From Pezizomycotina sp. ARF18 (Eukaryota; Ascomycota): 64,000 nt of DNA. The notes under the pieces are model-generated. The model made no database searches and was not told the DNA's origin. It saw only the letters and a program-made list of their open reading frames with translations. Below, in pieces: positions 1 to 11,536 of this stretch. The first letter of the stretch is position 1; each line of letters opens with the position of its first letter. Location of the stretch: positions 172,895 to 236,894 of the forward strand of contig AZLU01000043.1 in the NCBI GenBank assembly GCA_002224055.1, written 5' to 3'. Position numbers and translations under genes: made by a program.

Positions 1-1060
1 GGACTCGTAGCCGGCGTCTTTCCTCTTCGATTTGGCGGTACGTTTCCCCTCGTAGTCGAACCTACGAAATCCGACGTGCTCGACCATCCGTTTTCTTCTT
101 CGTGGCAGAGAATGGTACCGGCTGCAAGAAACATCTTATACAACGTCAACGGAGCGATAAGGCCTTCAAAACCAAACATATGCTCTTCCAACGCTTTCAA
201 GACACGCAACGAAGTCGGCTACCTCTTCTCCTCTTCATATCGCTGTAGTGCGTGGTAAAGACGTCAATCTTGTCTTTTTGGTTTCGTAGTGAGCTGGTGG
301 CCCAATCTTCTCATCCCCCGCGAAACCGAAGCGGACGAAGATGGTAGACATGCATTCGCTGGAGTAGTCGCGGTGCGGTGGTGGTAGGTGTAGGCTAAAT
401 CGATGAAGTGCCCGTTACCGAGGGCGAATACCAGCGGGTGGGGCTTCAACGGTCCTCGTTCCAGGATTACCATCGTCCAAAATATCCCAGGGGAGGAAGT
501 ACAGCTCGCTCCTGATGGACTTCTTTGCCTCGCCCATATCAGGAATGTAAGGGGATCCAAGTTTTGTCAATTTGACGCGGCATTTGGCGAGGGCGTCGCG
601 GACGTCGTCGGCGTCGAACTCATCGTAGTCGCCGAGAAAATATCCTTCCCGAGTTTATCCGCAACCTTGAGACGCCGCTTGTAGTACTTCTTCCAGTCGC
701 TTTCGGCGATAGAGGTGTCGTAAGGCGCCTGAAGAGCCCATTTGTCCACGGAAGCTGCGAAGTATTTGCCGTGTTCAGTGGTGGGTTTATCGGTGACATA
801 TCCTGGATTGTCGATACGACTACCGCCTTCGCCGTGAAATGGTTGGGAGGAGTAGTAAGGCCGTCTTCCTGGTCGCGCAGCTGGGAGGACAAGTTCAGTG
901 ATGGAAAGGGCAGGATCGGTGATACCGCGTTCGGCGCACAGCTTTTTGAGGGCTGGCTTCCTGAGCTTGTCTGGAACACGGAAGGGTTCATTGCGCGTAT
1001 GGTAATGCCAGTTACAATATCGAACCAAGGGCGGTATCTTTAAAGGTACAAATATAAAGG
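1..1060 (-). CDS. Unrecognised protein gene, partial at left edge, frame broken
   Basis: The minus strand carries a coding-like stretch of about 300 residues that I do not recognise. The first segment (about 1050 down to 660) contains KKLCAERGITDPALSITELV and ESDWKKYYKRRLK. At about 660 the good frame jumps by one base at a GGGAA run, and the other frame continues with YFLGDYDEFDADDVRDALAK and ELYFLPWDILDD. Further shifts occur near 435 and 280, after which the text (ECMSTIFVRFGFAGDEKIG, KIDVFTTHYSDMKRR, MVEHVGFRRFDYEGKRTAKS) still looks coding and runs off the window. Composition is hydrophilic with no signal peptide or membrane segment visible. The start is uncertain because the frame is open upstream to 1337. 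It could be one multi-exon gene, a pseudogene, or a gene with assembly errors. Confidence 0.45.
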
Positions 1061-1480
1061 GCTGCTGCTTTGAAGACTTGTGTTTACGGTTCACTTCATT
1101 TATCCTGTAACAAGTTTGGTGGTTTGCTTGCTTGAACGGATAAATATTGCCTAGTAGGAGTCTTCCAACAGAAAAAGAATCAGATAGTAAGGTAACAAAA
1201 AGTTTCAATAGATATTGACCTTCTTGGTAGGCTGCTTTGCAAGGAATTTGCCCGTTTGGCTTTGGTCTCACCTGCGACGTAGTATTGCTAAACTTTGCTT
1301 TCAGGTAGGCAAAATCTCGCTTGAAGCAAATTAGCATGGGACTTCCGAGGAGGTGCGGAATGAACCGTACCCTACAGATAGTTACTTAAACAACCCGTCT
1401 GGTGTTAAGGGAAACACACTGTCCGCCACGGAATATTCAAGCATTACATAATAGGAGTTCTTTGTTCTAGGTTCAAAATG

Positions 1481-2216
1481 TCACTTTTCTACCATCGGAG
1501 TTTCGTTACTGATGTTCCCAGAGTTCTCTGCGGGGGCAGACCTAGCCTTGTGGGCTTCGGACAAAAGATGTGTTTTAAGATTTCGTCTGTGGATGAACTC
1601 TCCGTTGCAAGAAGCGCATTCATGATTTTTGCGCTTGTGTATCTTCCAGCAGTGTTCGTCGTAATCCTTCTCGTTTCTGGATTCGTCTTCGTTGAGAGGG
1701 TTGGTGTAGAGGTCATTGTGAGTGAGCCGTTGATCGCATTTGTATCAATGCGAGCTATCCCGGCGGAAGGACTACGCGACTTGGGCAAACCTGGTGCTGC
1801 CGCTATCTTTTCGAATGATTTGGGGTGTCGTTTCAAATACTATGACGACGGTGACTCCAAAGGGGCCATGATGGCATTGCGGAGTGGCCGGAGCTTGTAT
1901 TACATGTAGAGGGGTGTGGGAGTTGTTGTATGGAGTCGTGCAGCGTGGTGTGGGCTTGGTCCATGTGGCTTTCGTGGCTTGCCTCAGACATGATGTCCGT
2001 TGTTATAGGATCGCCGAGCCCGAAGGAGTCGTTACCGCAAATTTCGTTGTATAGATTTTCGAAAGAGTTGAAGCTTGTGGATGAGATGTGAAGACTTTGA
2101 ATGTCCTGGCCATTTAGGTCTTCGAAATTGGTATAGCTTTTATTAGCAGGGTACTATAGATGAGCATAAAGAGCCTAGAACTCACAAGATATAAGAGATT
2201 CGTAAGTTTCAGCCAT
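1481..2216 (-). pseudogene. C2H2 zinc-finger family copy A, degenerate and lacking the coiled coil
   Basis: This is the first of five tandem minus-strand paralogues. A Ser/Asn-rich N-terminal part (about 2150-1850; FNSFENLYNEICGNDSFG) precedes a finger region. Finger 2 is intact (CASCNGEFIHRRNLKTHLL..H, C-x2-C-x12-H-x5-H). Finger 1 keeps DEHCWKIH but has lost its second cysteine and has a shift next to the IDT sequence that precedes YKC in copy B. The protein stops 21 residues after finger 2 (about 1481), so the leucine-rich coil found in the other copies is missing. The start is a guess: ATG at 2216 gives a short first exon ending at a GTGAGT-like donor, but the intron would be unusually short. 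Loss of a zinc ligand, a shift and loss of the C-terminal domain together argue for a pseudogene. Confidence 0.5.
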
Positions 2217-3992
2217 CTTGGCTGTTCCAAAGTGCGAGGAGAAGAGAGTATGTTCGAGCACAGCATGGGAATCGTGATCGTTTGCCAGGGTGCGTGTATG
2301 AAGGACATTTTATCCAGATCATCCAGCGAGTCAAGCCCACTCCGGCGCCGAGAGTCAAAAATGTGTTCCATCAAAGCGGTAACCCCGAAAGATGGAGATA
2401 GTGTCCTAGCTTGAAGAGAAAGGGATAGGACTACAAAACACTTTATCATGGTCTCGTTATGAAAAAGAGATGGCTGCAGGAAGAGGTACCTTTCTCGAGA
2501 TTGCAATGGAAATCAGGAGGAATAACTGCTGATGAAATCGGGATCTCCGAGGAGCACTCCTGGGGGATCGAGAATCAGACTTGAAGAGAGTACTCGGTGA
2601 TAATATCGACTAGATTCTTACGACAATTTCACTTTGCACAGAAAAAAAAAATATCCACAATAAATATGCTGACTTCTGAGAGAATTAAAAGTTGGTTAAG
2701 AGGACCCCAGAATTAGAGCTTCTAGATATATATACTCGGGGATACACGAGCCTATTAGGCTGCCGCGAAAGGTTCGATGTGAGAAATTGAAAAATGGGCC
2801 AGCCTTCTCGCGAGCCAGCCCTCTTGCCAGCCTTCCAACAGGCCTTCGTTTAACAGGGTACACGGCTACATTAGGAAATCACTTCCGAAGTCCCTCAAAG
2901 ATCACTCTTGCGGCCCAAAGCGTTCTATGCACAAACTTCGGTGAAGAATATTACATTTTACATAGAATACACCTCCGCTTCTAAATCATGTTTTTTTCCG
3001 ACAAGATGATGGAATCAATCGTCTTCTTGGTTATCTTAACACAAGAGACCTCATTGTGTTTTCCTAGTAGCTGGATCGAGTGCCACTGTCGCTAACAATA
3101 AATAAAGTAAAAAGAGACACTACGAATCGTATCTCCTAGCGGAATCCTGCTTAGGTTACCTGAGGTAATTTCAAGAGTTTTCGCGGAAAACGCGGCGGTT
3201 ACTAGATTAGCACGACATATTGTATATCTAGACTTCGGATCGCGGTGATATTAGTATAGAGACGTGGCAGCAGGCGCGAGGCTTCCATATTTCATACTCG
3301 ATATCGATATCTTCCTACGGGACCGGCCAGGTAAAACTATTAGAAAGCCTTGGCTGTATTTGCGCAAGATGGTATGCTTTAAGTCATGGGTTAGTACCCA
3401 TATTTAGCGGCAAATAAGCGGACTAGTTTAAAGATGTTGTATGGTTGCATATGTCTACGAGTATTGCTCCGTGACAACGTGTCGAGTACGGTGTACCTAG
3501 TATGCTTTTTATAAAAGTGGTTTATATTTGACTAGACAATATCGTAAATATGGGTGGTAACAAAGTCGATATAGGCCTCCTGGCCCAGATTCTCTTGGCT
3601 AATAAGAATATTTCTTAGTGGAGTATAGGCAGGCGTAGAGTAAATACGAAATAGTGCAGATATATCCTTCACGAGCAGTAGATTTGCTTTAGAATGATAT
3701 ATTTTCAAACATATTCCATTATAAAGATGTAGTAGCAAATAGAAAGAACAGAAAACAATCTAACATCAGTTGACGAAGAAACCGAGTTCATAACCAAGTA
3801 AAATCCAGGATTTTTTTTTTTTTTTTTTAAAAAAAAATAAAGGTATAAGATAAAACAAAACTTTTAAAGATTAAAGCAAAACTATGCAGAACAACAAACA
3901 AGAACCATAGGGAAGAATGAAATATACAGGTTAAATTTTGTATAGGTTAATGAGATTGTATAAACCATCGTTAACGCTCGCTGGAGTTCAAA
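2217..3992. other. AT-rich intergenic stretch, no gene seen
   Basis: No reading frame here has coding character. The only distinctive item is a T18-A9 tract at 3811-3837. Short frames such as 3532-3738 have AT-biased codons and no recognisable motif. Confidence 0.5.
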
Positions 3993-4823
3993 TCATCCGC
4001 CTACTCCTGGATTATCACGTCCGTTGCGTATAAGCGATTCCTCCAACATTTTCCTCGTTTGTCCGTAAAGTCTGCGGAGGTTTCTATTCTCCTCCGACAG
4101 TTCGTCAATTTTGTTTCGCGCCTTCTCAAGCTCCAAACGAAGCTCCTCTTGAGCCGGATCGGGGAAAAAAGCGGATTCATGTTGCGATCCGGCTGAATTA
4201 ACACCAACGCTATCCTGGTATAGTTTCAGTCGCACGTGCTTCTTCGATTTCAAATGCTGATCGTAATTGCGCTTCCAGACGAATTTTTCGTCGCAAAGAA
4301 GGCATTCGTGGCTGTGGACCCCGTGGATAGTCCAGAGGTGTTCGTCGTGTGTTTTCTGATTGCTAAAGAGGATATCGCAATCGTAACATTTGTACGTGTC
4401 AATGGTTCGCTGGCGACGGCGCTTTCTGCCGTCCGTAGCGGGGACCCGAGGATTCGAGTCGGACATGGAGAAGGATTATTTGTATGGTTAGAGCTGGTGT
4501 TTATTCCCAGTTCTGTAATGTCGTAAGTAGCTGCGGGAGGTAAATTTAGGTCGGGCAGAGTCGGCTCGGACTCATGCTGATTTTCTGTTTGTTCGAAAGG
4601 AATTTGTGCTTCCGGATTGAAATTGCTATTGCTAAAAACGTTGTTGAAGTTACAATTGTAGAAACTGGGATGGTTCATATAAAAGCTTGGGTTTTGGTTA
4701 TCGAAATTGAAGATATCTATAATTTCTCGTTAGAGATATACCTCGTTGACCTGTTATACAGAACATGGGTTTAAAGCACTAACCGGTTAGATCGAACTCG
4801 TTTACGAAGTCGTTTGGATCCAT
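3993..4823 (-). CDS. C2H2 zinc-finger/coiled-coil protein, copy B
   Basis: A likely nuclear DNA-binding protein by architecture. Exon 1 starts at ATG 4823 (MDPNDFVNEFDLTG) and ends at a GTTAGT donor; copies C and D have the same short exon and donor position. After the intron comes an acidic Asn/Ser/Pro-rich region containing ESEPTLPDLNLPP. A basic patch (GRKRRRQR) precedes two C2H2 fingers: CYDC..H..H (x12, x4) and CLLC..H..H (x12, x5). The C-terminus is a coiled coil around ELEKARNKIDELSEENRNLR. The acidic region and the fingers lie in frames one base apart with no GT between them that could make an intron, so a one-base deletion near 4465 is likely. The finger frame alone reads from ATG 4466. 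An alternative upstream start exists at 4987 in another frame. Confidence 0.65.
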
Positions 4824-4989
4824 GTTGGCGAAACAGGGATCAGTGTTAATTCTATAGGCTCTAGGTGTTCACAGGAAATTCCAATTGAGAGCTGGGAACC
4901 ACTAAGTCGATTCTCGGGAGGCTTCTGATGGGGCCTCATGGCATGGGCCCCATGCTGCAGAGACAAAGCGGTATCCATCTTGAGCATCT

Positions 4990-6144
4990 CGGGAGAAGAT
5001 TTAGTTTTCGCAAATCTAAGGAATATACAGCGAGGATCGCAAAAGAAAGGGTTAAAGAAGAAAACGTTCGACGTTGGGAAAAAAAAAAAAATGAAAGATC
5101 AAGTCGCAGATGCGATAAGTCGTTGATGGAGTGAACGCGATAAATCTCAGCAGTTCTCTGGAGCTTTATATAAACGTGTTCCGAGATGCAGTCACAGCTT
5201 AAATGGTTAAATTTCTTGACCTTGCAAGTTCATGTGCCTTATTTCCTGCCTAAAGCGCACGGGAAATATGGCCGCGCGCAGGGGATTTCGTTAAAAGCAC
5301 TCTTGCGAGGGCTATCGTGAGCTCCGATAGGTCTGTTGACTCGCCTCGCAGCTGCAGGCAGATCAATTAGGGTGGAAATTCCCTCATGAAGTGGTGGGAA
5401 AAAAATTATGACTGTACTGCCCCATGGAATTGGGGAAGGAGGCGCAAGGCTGATCAGCCGCACCCATCAATGACGTACATATTTAATTGAACTAGCCACC
5501 AAGATGCTCGAAATAAACAGGCTACCAAGATTTTGGAAATAAACAGAATAAACGTTCATCTGCGAAAAGGTCTAGAACTTTGAAGATAATGGACGTAAAT
5601 CGACTCTCCGTTACTTTGAGGTAAATGGGAATCGTAGACGTTGTCAATTTATTTTTATAAATGTACGGCTGAGATAAAACGGTGTTCGACATCATAGGTT
5701 GGTGGCCTTGTCTTAATCTGGATTTCATTTGTGCCGTTGTCGAATCAATAGCTATTGGACTCGGACTCGAAAAGAACAGGTTTCATGCAACAATATCAAT
5801 AATAGAAAGGTCTAGAACTTTAGCAGCTATTGAGCAAAAAGTTACAAGTGTGTAACTCGAGTTTCCCTTTTCTAAGCAGTTCTTTAGTTTTGTATGATGA
5901 ACAAACCAACAAGCAAATAAAATATAGACATGGCGACGAAGATGCAGTCAAATACTTGAAGTATAATAAAATTCAAGTTCAAATATAATTAATGTGACGG
6001 CGAAGCCAGCTGGAAACTATACAGCTTAAAGCTGTAAATCTGACATAAGAGATAAGAAAGAAAGAAAGGTAGAAAGAAAGAAGGAAGGAAGGAAGGGAAA
6101 AAAAAAAAGAAAAAAACTAGAAAGGTATTTACTTGTAGTCTGGT
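4990..6144. other. Intergenic stretch with GAAA/GAAG microsatellite
   Basis: Apart from the TATA-like site, the stretch holds a purine microsatellite at about 6052-6116 (GAAA then GAAG units followed by an A run). The frames at 5239-5463 and 5522-5728 look like chance frames. Confidence 0.45.
5165..5174 (-). promoter_or_regulatory. Possible TATA box upstream of copy B
   Basis: A TTTATATAAA sequence sits about 350 bases upstream of the copy B exon 1 ATG, or about 180 upstream of the alternative ATG at 4987. It is palindromic, so strand is inferred from the neighbouring gene only. A long 5' leader would be needed, so the assignment is weak. Confidence 0.2.
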
Positions 6145-7018
6145 TCATCCGTTTCCTGCTTTGGATTGTCGTAGAATGCTAGCAGTCTCCGGGAAAAGCC
6201 GTCTCCACGTATCATTCTGTTCTCTGAGACGACAATTCTCCTCCACCAGGCGCCGGACATCTTCATCCCGGTTACCTACTCTCAAGCGTTGGTTTTCGTC
6301 TGATAGGTCTCGCAATTCCTCGCGCAGACTTTCGACAACCAATAAAAGTTCGCGATCGGACTTAGCGTCTATTCCGACCAGGAGTGCTTTCTGAGAGTCC
6401 ACGGTACAATTATGCTTTTTCGTGTTTAAATGCTGCCTGTAATGCTTCCTCTCGACGAACTTCTCTTTGCACGGCTTGCATTCGTAGCTTTCGACGTCGT
6501 GGTCGTTCCAGCGGTGTATTTCGTACTTCTTTTTGTTATGAAACACGGCCGCGCAGTTTTCGCACGGATATATCGTCTTCTGTCTTCGTTTCTTTCTTTC
6601 TTGGAAGACACCTATACCCAATGGGATTCTGAGGGCTAGCGCTCGGTGTTTGTGTGGCGGGAGAATGTACGCCGCTAGCGGTGGAAACCGTACTAGGGCT
6701 ACTGTGTTCAATATATGCCGTCGGGGTTGCTAGCATTAGCGTCGGTAGATTTACTATCTAAAGAGTCGGCTCGGACTCCCAAAGATCTACTATATTCGGT
6801 TGAGAGTGTCCAATTGAGGACGGAAATTGTTCTTGAAAGACGGCAAATGTATCGTTGGGGGAATCGGCGTTTGTTAGGGAGAGTATGATATCTGAGATGT
6901 CAAGACGATTGCTTAAATATTCTGGGAAAGGAAAGGTTAGTTTTTTCTTTGAGTTGGCGATGACGAGATCAGGCTAATTAAAGGGTTATACCGGTTAGAT
7001 CAACTCGTCGTTTCCCAT
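6145..7018 (-). CDS. C2H2 zinc-finger/coiled-coil protein, copy D
   Basis: Tandem paralogue with the family layout. Exon 1 at 7018 (MGNDE..) is one base short relative to copy B (GAGTT-GATC instead of GAGTTCGATC) and then has a GTATAA donor. Exon 2 begins after TTTCCCAG with EYLSNRLDISDIILS, matching YLIDNSIDIADIL in copy C, and carries LWESEPTL. A basic patch (ERKKRRQK) precedes two intact fingers: PCENCAAVFHNKKKYEIHRW..H and YECKPCKEKFVERKHYRQHL..H. The coiled coil follows (SLREELRDLSDENQRLRV, RRLVEENCRLREQND). The finger-coil part is one open frame of 188 codons from ATG 6711. The exon 2 frame meets a TAG after ESEPTL, so either an intron or a shift joins it to the fingers. Probably nuclear; DNA binding is inferred. 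Confidence 0.65.
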
Positions 7019-8286
7019 AAGGACGAAGTTGCTATGGTGGAGTCTTGTTGGTTTGGCCGTGCCTTCGAGTTAATGGATTGTGATAGAGGAACAGAAGAGA
7101 CCCGAAACCGGGGAAAATGTGGACGGAATCTAGGAATTATTAGCAAAGTCTTTCACTTTTTCTTAGCATTTTCATTTTTCCCTTCTTCTCATGTTCAAGA
7201 TCGATATTACTGACATTAGAACTCTCAGCATGTTCGGGGTCAGGACTAGATGATATACGCGTAGAATTGGTTGATGTTTCTTATGTTTCAGTAATTCCAA
7301 GATGATGGCGTTGAAGGCAGAAAAAGAGTCAATTTGATAAATGCTCAGAATAGTCCCTAAAAACGAGTTGAGGGCCTTTGGCGGAAGATCGAATAGTGCG
7401 CGTTGGTATCTGGATCTCAGAAACGAAAAGGGCTGTGGTGATTTTTGGTGGAGATCTGGCAAATCTTGTGTAGGGGAAATCATAGGGATTTATATGACAG
7501 ATATTCCGCGTGTCTACTTCCGAGCCTTGTTTTCGCTGTCAGACGACTCGTATAAATTGCGCGGCAGCATGAGGTTTTGTAACGGCTGGACAAGCTTTAC
7601 TAGCCTTTGCAGGTCCTGTCTGGCATGAGCCGCATGATAAACCAATCAGAGACCTAAAATCTGCGCAATCGATAAGTAGAACCGCAGTGGTACTTAGCAG
7701 GATCTTGCAAGACTTTATAAGCTTCAGTTGCGGTTCATGAGATCGTTCGGTGATAAACAAGGCTGAGAGTTCCTGTAGGTCGGATATTGCTTTTTGATCA
7801 GATTAGATACGGATACTTTTTTTTTTTTTTTTTTTTTTTTGAGAAGCAAGATTCGGTGCCTTAAATCATGTTTCACCGAGGATCATGATATAAGTAGTAT
7901 AAGCAGCTCTCGAATTCTCTGACAAGAGCGCTTTGCTTGGTATACAAGTTACTACTAGGTACTACTAGTGACCGTGAATTAAAGGAAATATGATAAATTC
8001 TATATCCGGCCTCAATGCAAAGTTATTTCTTGTCTTTTCCTCTCCTTCCTCCTGATATTGAAAACTTTAGAGTTGCTTCCTATAAGTAGTATTTACGTCA
8101 ACTGTTTCCATCATGATCTAACATATTTACAGGGTAACCAGTAGTGTTATATTAGCTTTCCGAGCTAAGAAACAAAATGGAGTTTTAGGAATAATAGAAA
8201 TTCAAAGCGATACACCGCGAGACACATACAACAAAAAGCACATTAAGCAAATTATCAACCAAAAGACAAAACTAAGTTCACATCAT

Positions 8287-8318
<32 letters not shown>

Positions 8319-8640
8319 GTTTCCCTCCCTTCTTTCCTTTTTTACCTTTTTTTGGTCTTTCACTTTTTCGAAGAGGTCTAGAAATCAAAACAATGCAATA
8401 ACAAAACACGAATCCAAGCACGCGAAAGAATTGAAAAGACCCTGAAGACAACTATAGAGCAGAGCACAAGGAAAAATAACATAAAATGAATAAATAACCG
8501 GGAAAGAAAGAAAGACTGAAACGGCGAGGCAGGGTGATAGTAATCCGATCGAAACAGTATAGCGGCGGCAAAGACAAAGAGAGAAATGTAGAACTTGTGC
8601 GACAATACTCGCTTCTAGCGCCGTCGCGCGGGTCTTCCGT
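7019..8640. other. Intergenic stretch between copies D and C, with two T tracts
   Basis: No convincing gene. It contains T24 (7817-7840) and T27 (8292-8318) tracts. The frames at 7172-7483 and 8378-8605 have no motif and a skewed composition. Confidence 0.45.
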
Positions 8641-9525
8641 TTAGGGATTTGGTTTCCCCAGAAGGCTAGCGGTTTCAGAAAGAAGTTTCCTTAATGTACG
8701 ATTCTGTTCTTTAAGGGAACGATTCTCCTCTAACAAGCGCCAAAGCTCTTCGTCCGCTTTACCCGCTTTCAAGCGTTGATTTTCATCTGATAACTCCTGC
8801 ATTTTCTTTCGGGACTCTTCCAAAAGAGACTGTAATTCACAAACGGAACCAGCCTCTGTTGTCAAAGATGAATAACGGGACTCTCCGCTCTCTATAGTCC
8901 GTTTGTGCTTTTTTGATTTTAAGTGCTGAATGTAATGCTTTTTCTCCACGAACTTTTCTTTGCAGGGGTTACACTCGTAGCTTTCCAATTGTGAATGGTC
9001 CAGAGATGTAGCTCATATTTCTTTTTGTTGAAAAATCTTATAGCACATTTTTCGCACGGGTAAGTTGCTTTCTGCCGCCGCCTCTTCTTTCTTGTACATT
9101 AAGTCTTTCTTCGGGAGGGGTCTGAAGGCTAGATGAAGTTTGGATAGTAAGGGAAGGCAGGCCGCTAGCGTTAGGGCCGTACTTGGGGTACCTGTCCGGG
9201 ACATGGGGTTGCAGTAATTGGCATTGTTAGTGGTAGATACTTCATTAGTAGCTGTAAGAGCCGGCTCGGACTCCCAGGATATTACTGTGATTGGGTTGGA
9301 GCGTTCAACTGACGCGGGGAAATGTTCTGGAAAGGCGGCGAATATATCGTCGAAGGAATTGTCAATGGTACCGGATGTCAAGATATCAGCGATGTCGATG
9401 GAATTATCGATCAAGTAGTCTGTACCGTGTCAATCAGTCATTCTATTTTTAGCAAGCACAAGACCTTGATGAGAGAATACGGCACAAATGCACCTACCGG
9501 TGGGAATGTTGAAGTCGTTGGCCAT
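8641..9525 (-). CDS. C2H2 zinc-finger/coiled-coil protein, copy C
   Basis: Exon 1 (ATG 9525, MANDFNIPTG) ends at a GTAGGT donor (9497). Exon 2 starts near 9419 after TACAG and reads YLIDNSIDIADILTSG..., with the family motif SWESEPAL. Finger 1 is PCEKCAIRFFNKKKYELHLW..H preceded by a basic patch (RKKRRRQK). Finger 2 is YECNPCKEKFVEKKHYIQHL..H. The coil runs LLEESRKKMQELSDENQRLK..LLEENRSLKEQNRTLRKLL, clearly heptad-like. Two breaks are visible: one between the ESEP region and finger 1, and a one-base deletion between the fingers near 8990 (CACAAT-TGGAAAGC). It is closest to copy D. The region upstream (9753-10031) may be an additional 5' exon. Role inferred as a transcription-factor-like nuclear protein. 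Confidence 0.65.
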
Positions 9526-9756
9526 GTTGATAAGAACGGAAAGTTGTAATCCTCTTGCTTCGTTATTGCGAACCGAGGATTTGCCATTGTTGTTAAGTGC
9601 GAGGGAACCAAAGATAAGAAAAGAAAAATCTATACAAAAAGTATTAGCTAAATGCGATAATCATGGCTTTTCTTAGTGCTTCTTTTGGCATCTGAGCAGA
9701 CGTTACGGGAAACAACTAGGCTCAGATAGGTGTCTGAATATACGTATCAAACCTAC

Positions 9757-10031
9757 ATACCTTGAAAGCTAAGTAGATCGATGGTCCGACACTCCTGGTC
9801 ACGGCTACTCCAGCTTCCCATTTCCGCGAGAAGTGTTTGAGTGCTTGAGTTCACGGAGTTGGAGTTGTACTGCTTGTCAAGGCTTGTTGCTGGACTTAGG
9901 CTCTTCCCAAGGTTATCCCGGCGGGAGTAACCTCTGAAAGGACCGACTCGCAGACCCCAGGCATTGTCGATCTCGAGTTCCTCGCCATTACTTGGGCGAT
10001 ATATGGCAGTGCGTTGACGTACGACAGACAT
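9757..10031 (-). CDS. Possible 5' exon of copy C or separate small gene
   Basis: ATG 10031 opens a 92-codon frame (MSVVRQRTAIYRPSNGEELE..) that looks coding and ends at a good donor (CAAG|GTATGT near 9757). A matching acceptor follows: GCTAATAC, then TTTTTGTATAG at about 9633. Joining there continues in frame through LIFGSLALNNNGKSS and RGLQLSVLIN into the MANDFNIPTG exon of copy C. So this may be the true first exon of copy C. No similar exon was found upstream of copies B or D, so a separate gene or a fused 5' end is also possible. I do not recognise the sequence. Confidence 0.35.
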
Positions 10032-11016
10032 GATGTACTCGTCGGAAGCAGTTTACTTGCTACGCGAAGGTATACAAAAAGCTATTGTACCTTACTTCAC
10101 TCCTTTTCGGGACGCAGGGCAGTTTAGACAACGAGGGGACAAAAGAATGAGAGAAAAGATATTGAATGAATGATAGCGTATGGACTTTTTCAAGCACCGT
10201 CTGAGTGAAGATATAGTTGATGGACTTGCTGAAGAGAAGCGTTGTAGTATATGCGTATGTGTTGAAGAGGGGAAAGCCAGCACAAAGAGGAAGAGGAAGA
10301 GGAAGAGGAAGAGGAAGGGGGGAACAACGTAGAATTTAATGTCGGAAAATTCCTTAGTATTCACGTACATCTCAAGCCTTGTGCTTTACGTCGGTAGTTG
10401 GCGCCGCCGGGGACCTTTCAACGGTATTGACAAATCGCCTAGTTTCAGAACACATGGAAGTTCATATAGGCATGTGTAGGCCTGATAGGCCTCCTAGCCT
10501 AAGAGCAGCATCTACAATCGCCCTGGCCCCCATTCGGTAACCGAGCCTCCTATGTTTGCCTCTCCGTAGGATTCAAGGCCATCCCACACATCTTTTGTAT
10601 TCGCCGGGATTCTACGGACTGCAAGCCAGGAAAAACATCAATCATGCCATTACTGGGTCGGCTATCACCCATACAAGCATAGAGTAGATACAGTACAGCT
10701 GACTAATCTACACCTTTGAACAATGCCTTTTTCATAGTATATATCCTTATTTTGAAAAAAAAAAAAAAAAAAAAAAAAAACCCAATTAATTGATCAATGC
10801 TTTGACAAGTTTTGGTGCGGGTTTTGACATGTCGCCCCACACATGAACGTGGCCAGGAGAACAATATCCCAAAGTTCAAACTAGTGAATCGGCGCCCCTA
10901 GATATATCCAAGAAGTTACTGTTTTATTAAGTTTATGAAATAAATGTATGACAGAAGATAAGGGCCGTCAATATGATCTAACGTTAATATCGCTGTTTCC
11001 CTAGTTTTGGCTCTTG
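10032..11016. other. Intergenic stretch with GAGGAA microsatellite and A26 tract
   Basis: Contains (GAGGAA)n at 10286-10318 and an A26 tract at 10755-10780. No gene-like frame was found; 10092-10370 minus is a low-complexity frame created by the microsatellite. Confidence 0.5.
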
Positions 11017-11536
11017 CTACAATGAATGGTTTCCGTCCTCGTAACCAAAAGGTACTGCCGCAGCAAGTAGCCGTCGAAGGGCCATATTTTCTTCGACCAA
11101 CTGCTTATTTTTATCTTCTAGTCGTCTCGCTTGATTACCTGCGTCCCGAAGCTGTTTTTGTAATTCTCTAGATTCTGGTGATTCAACAGCGGGAGTCGTT
11201 TCCTCCTCCGTCCCAACCGTCTGCTCCGAACAAGTTGTAAATGTCCCCGTGTCTTCAAATGCGACGCGTAATTCGCTGTAAATGAAACTGCTTCCCACAT
11301 GGACCGCACTCATGGTTCTTCACCCGGTGCTCTGTCCAGCAGTGTTCGTCGAATTTCTCTTGGTTTGTAAATGATGGCATCGTATCGCAATGAGGCTGCA
11401 GGCACTGGTACGTCGAGTTGCTTTCATAATTTGCGAATTTTCGCTTGGGATTCGGGAAAAGAGGGAGATGAAACGGTGGGAGAACTGTAAAGCAGGTTGC
11501 AAAAGCGCCGAGGGATGCGGGGTCAGGATTGTCCAT
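11017..11536 (-). pseudogene. C2H2 zinc-finger/coiled-coil protein, copy E, two frame breaks
   Basis: Last and most divergent array member. ATG 11536 gives MDNPDPASLGAFATCF and then finger 1, a variant with wider cysteine spacing (CLQPHC...KFDEHCWTEH). Finger 2 begins HECGPCGKQFHLQ and is completed only after a frame change (NYASHLKTRGH). A second change leads to the C-terminal coil (SRELQKQLRDAGNQARRLED, NKQLVEENMALRRLLAAAVP) that ends at 11017. It lacks the short exon 1 seen in copies B, C and D. It may be a pseudogene or carry sequencing deletions; the ligands of finger 2 are all present once the shift is bridged. Confidence 0.55.

Noticed and set aside
1478-1909. 143-codon plus frame with hydrophobic segments
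   Set aside because: It is the opposite-strand shadow of C2H2 copy A, whose finger residues explain the codon pattern.
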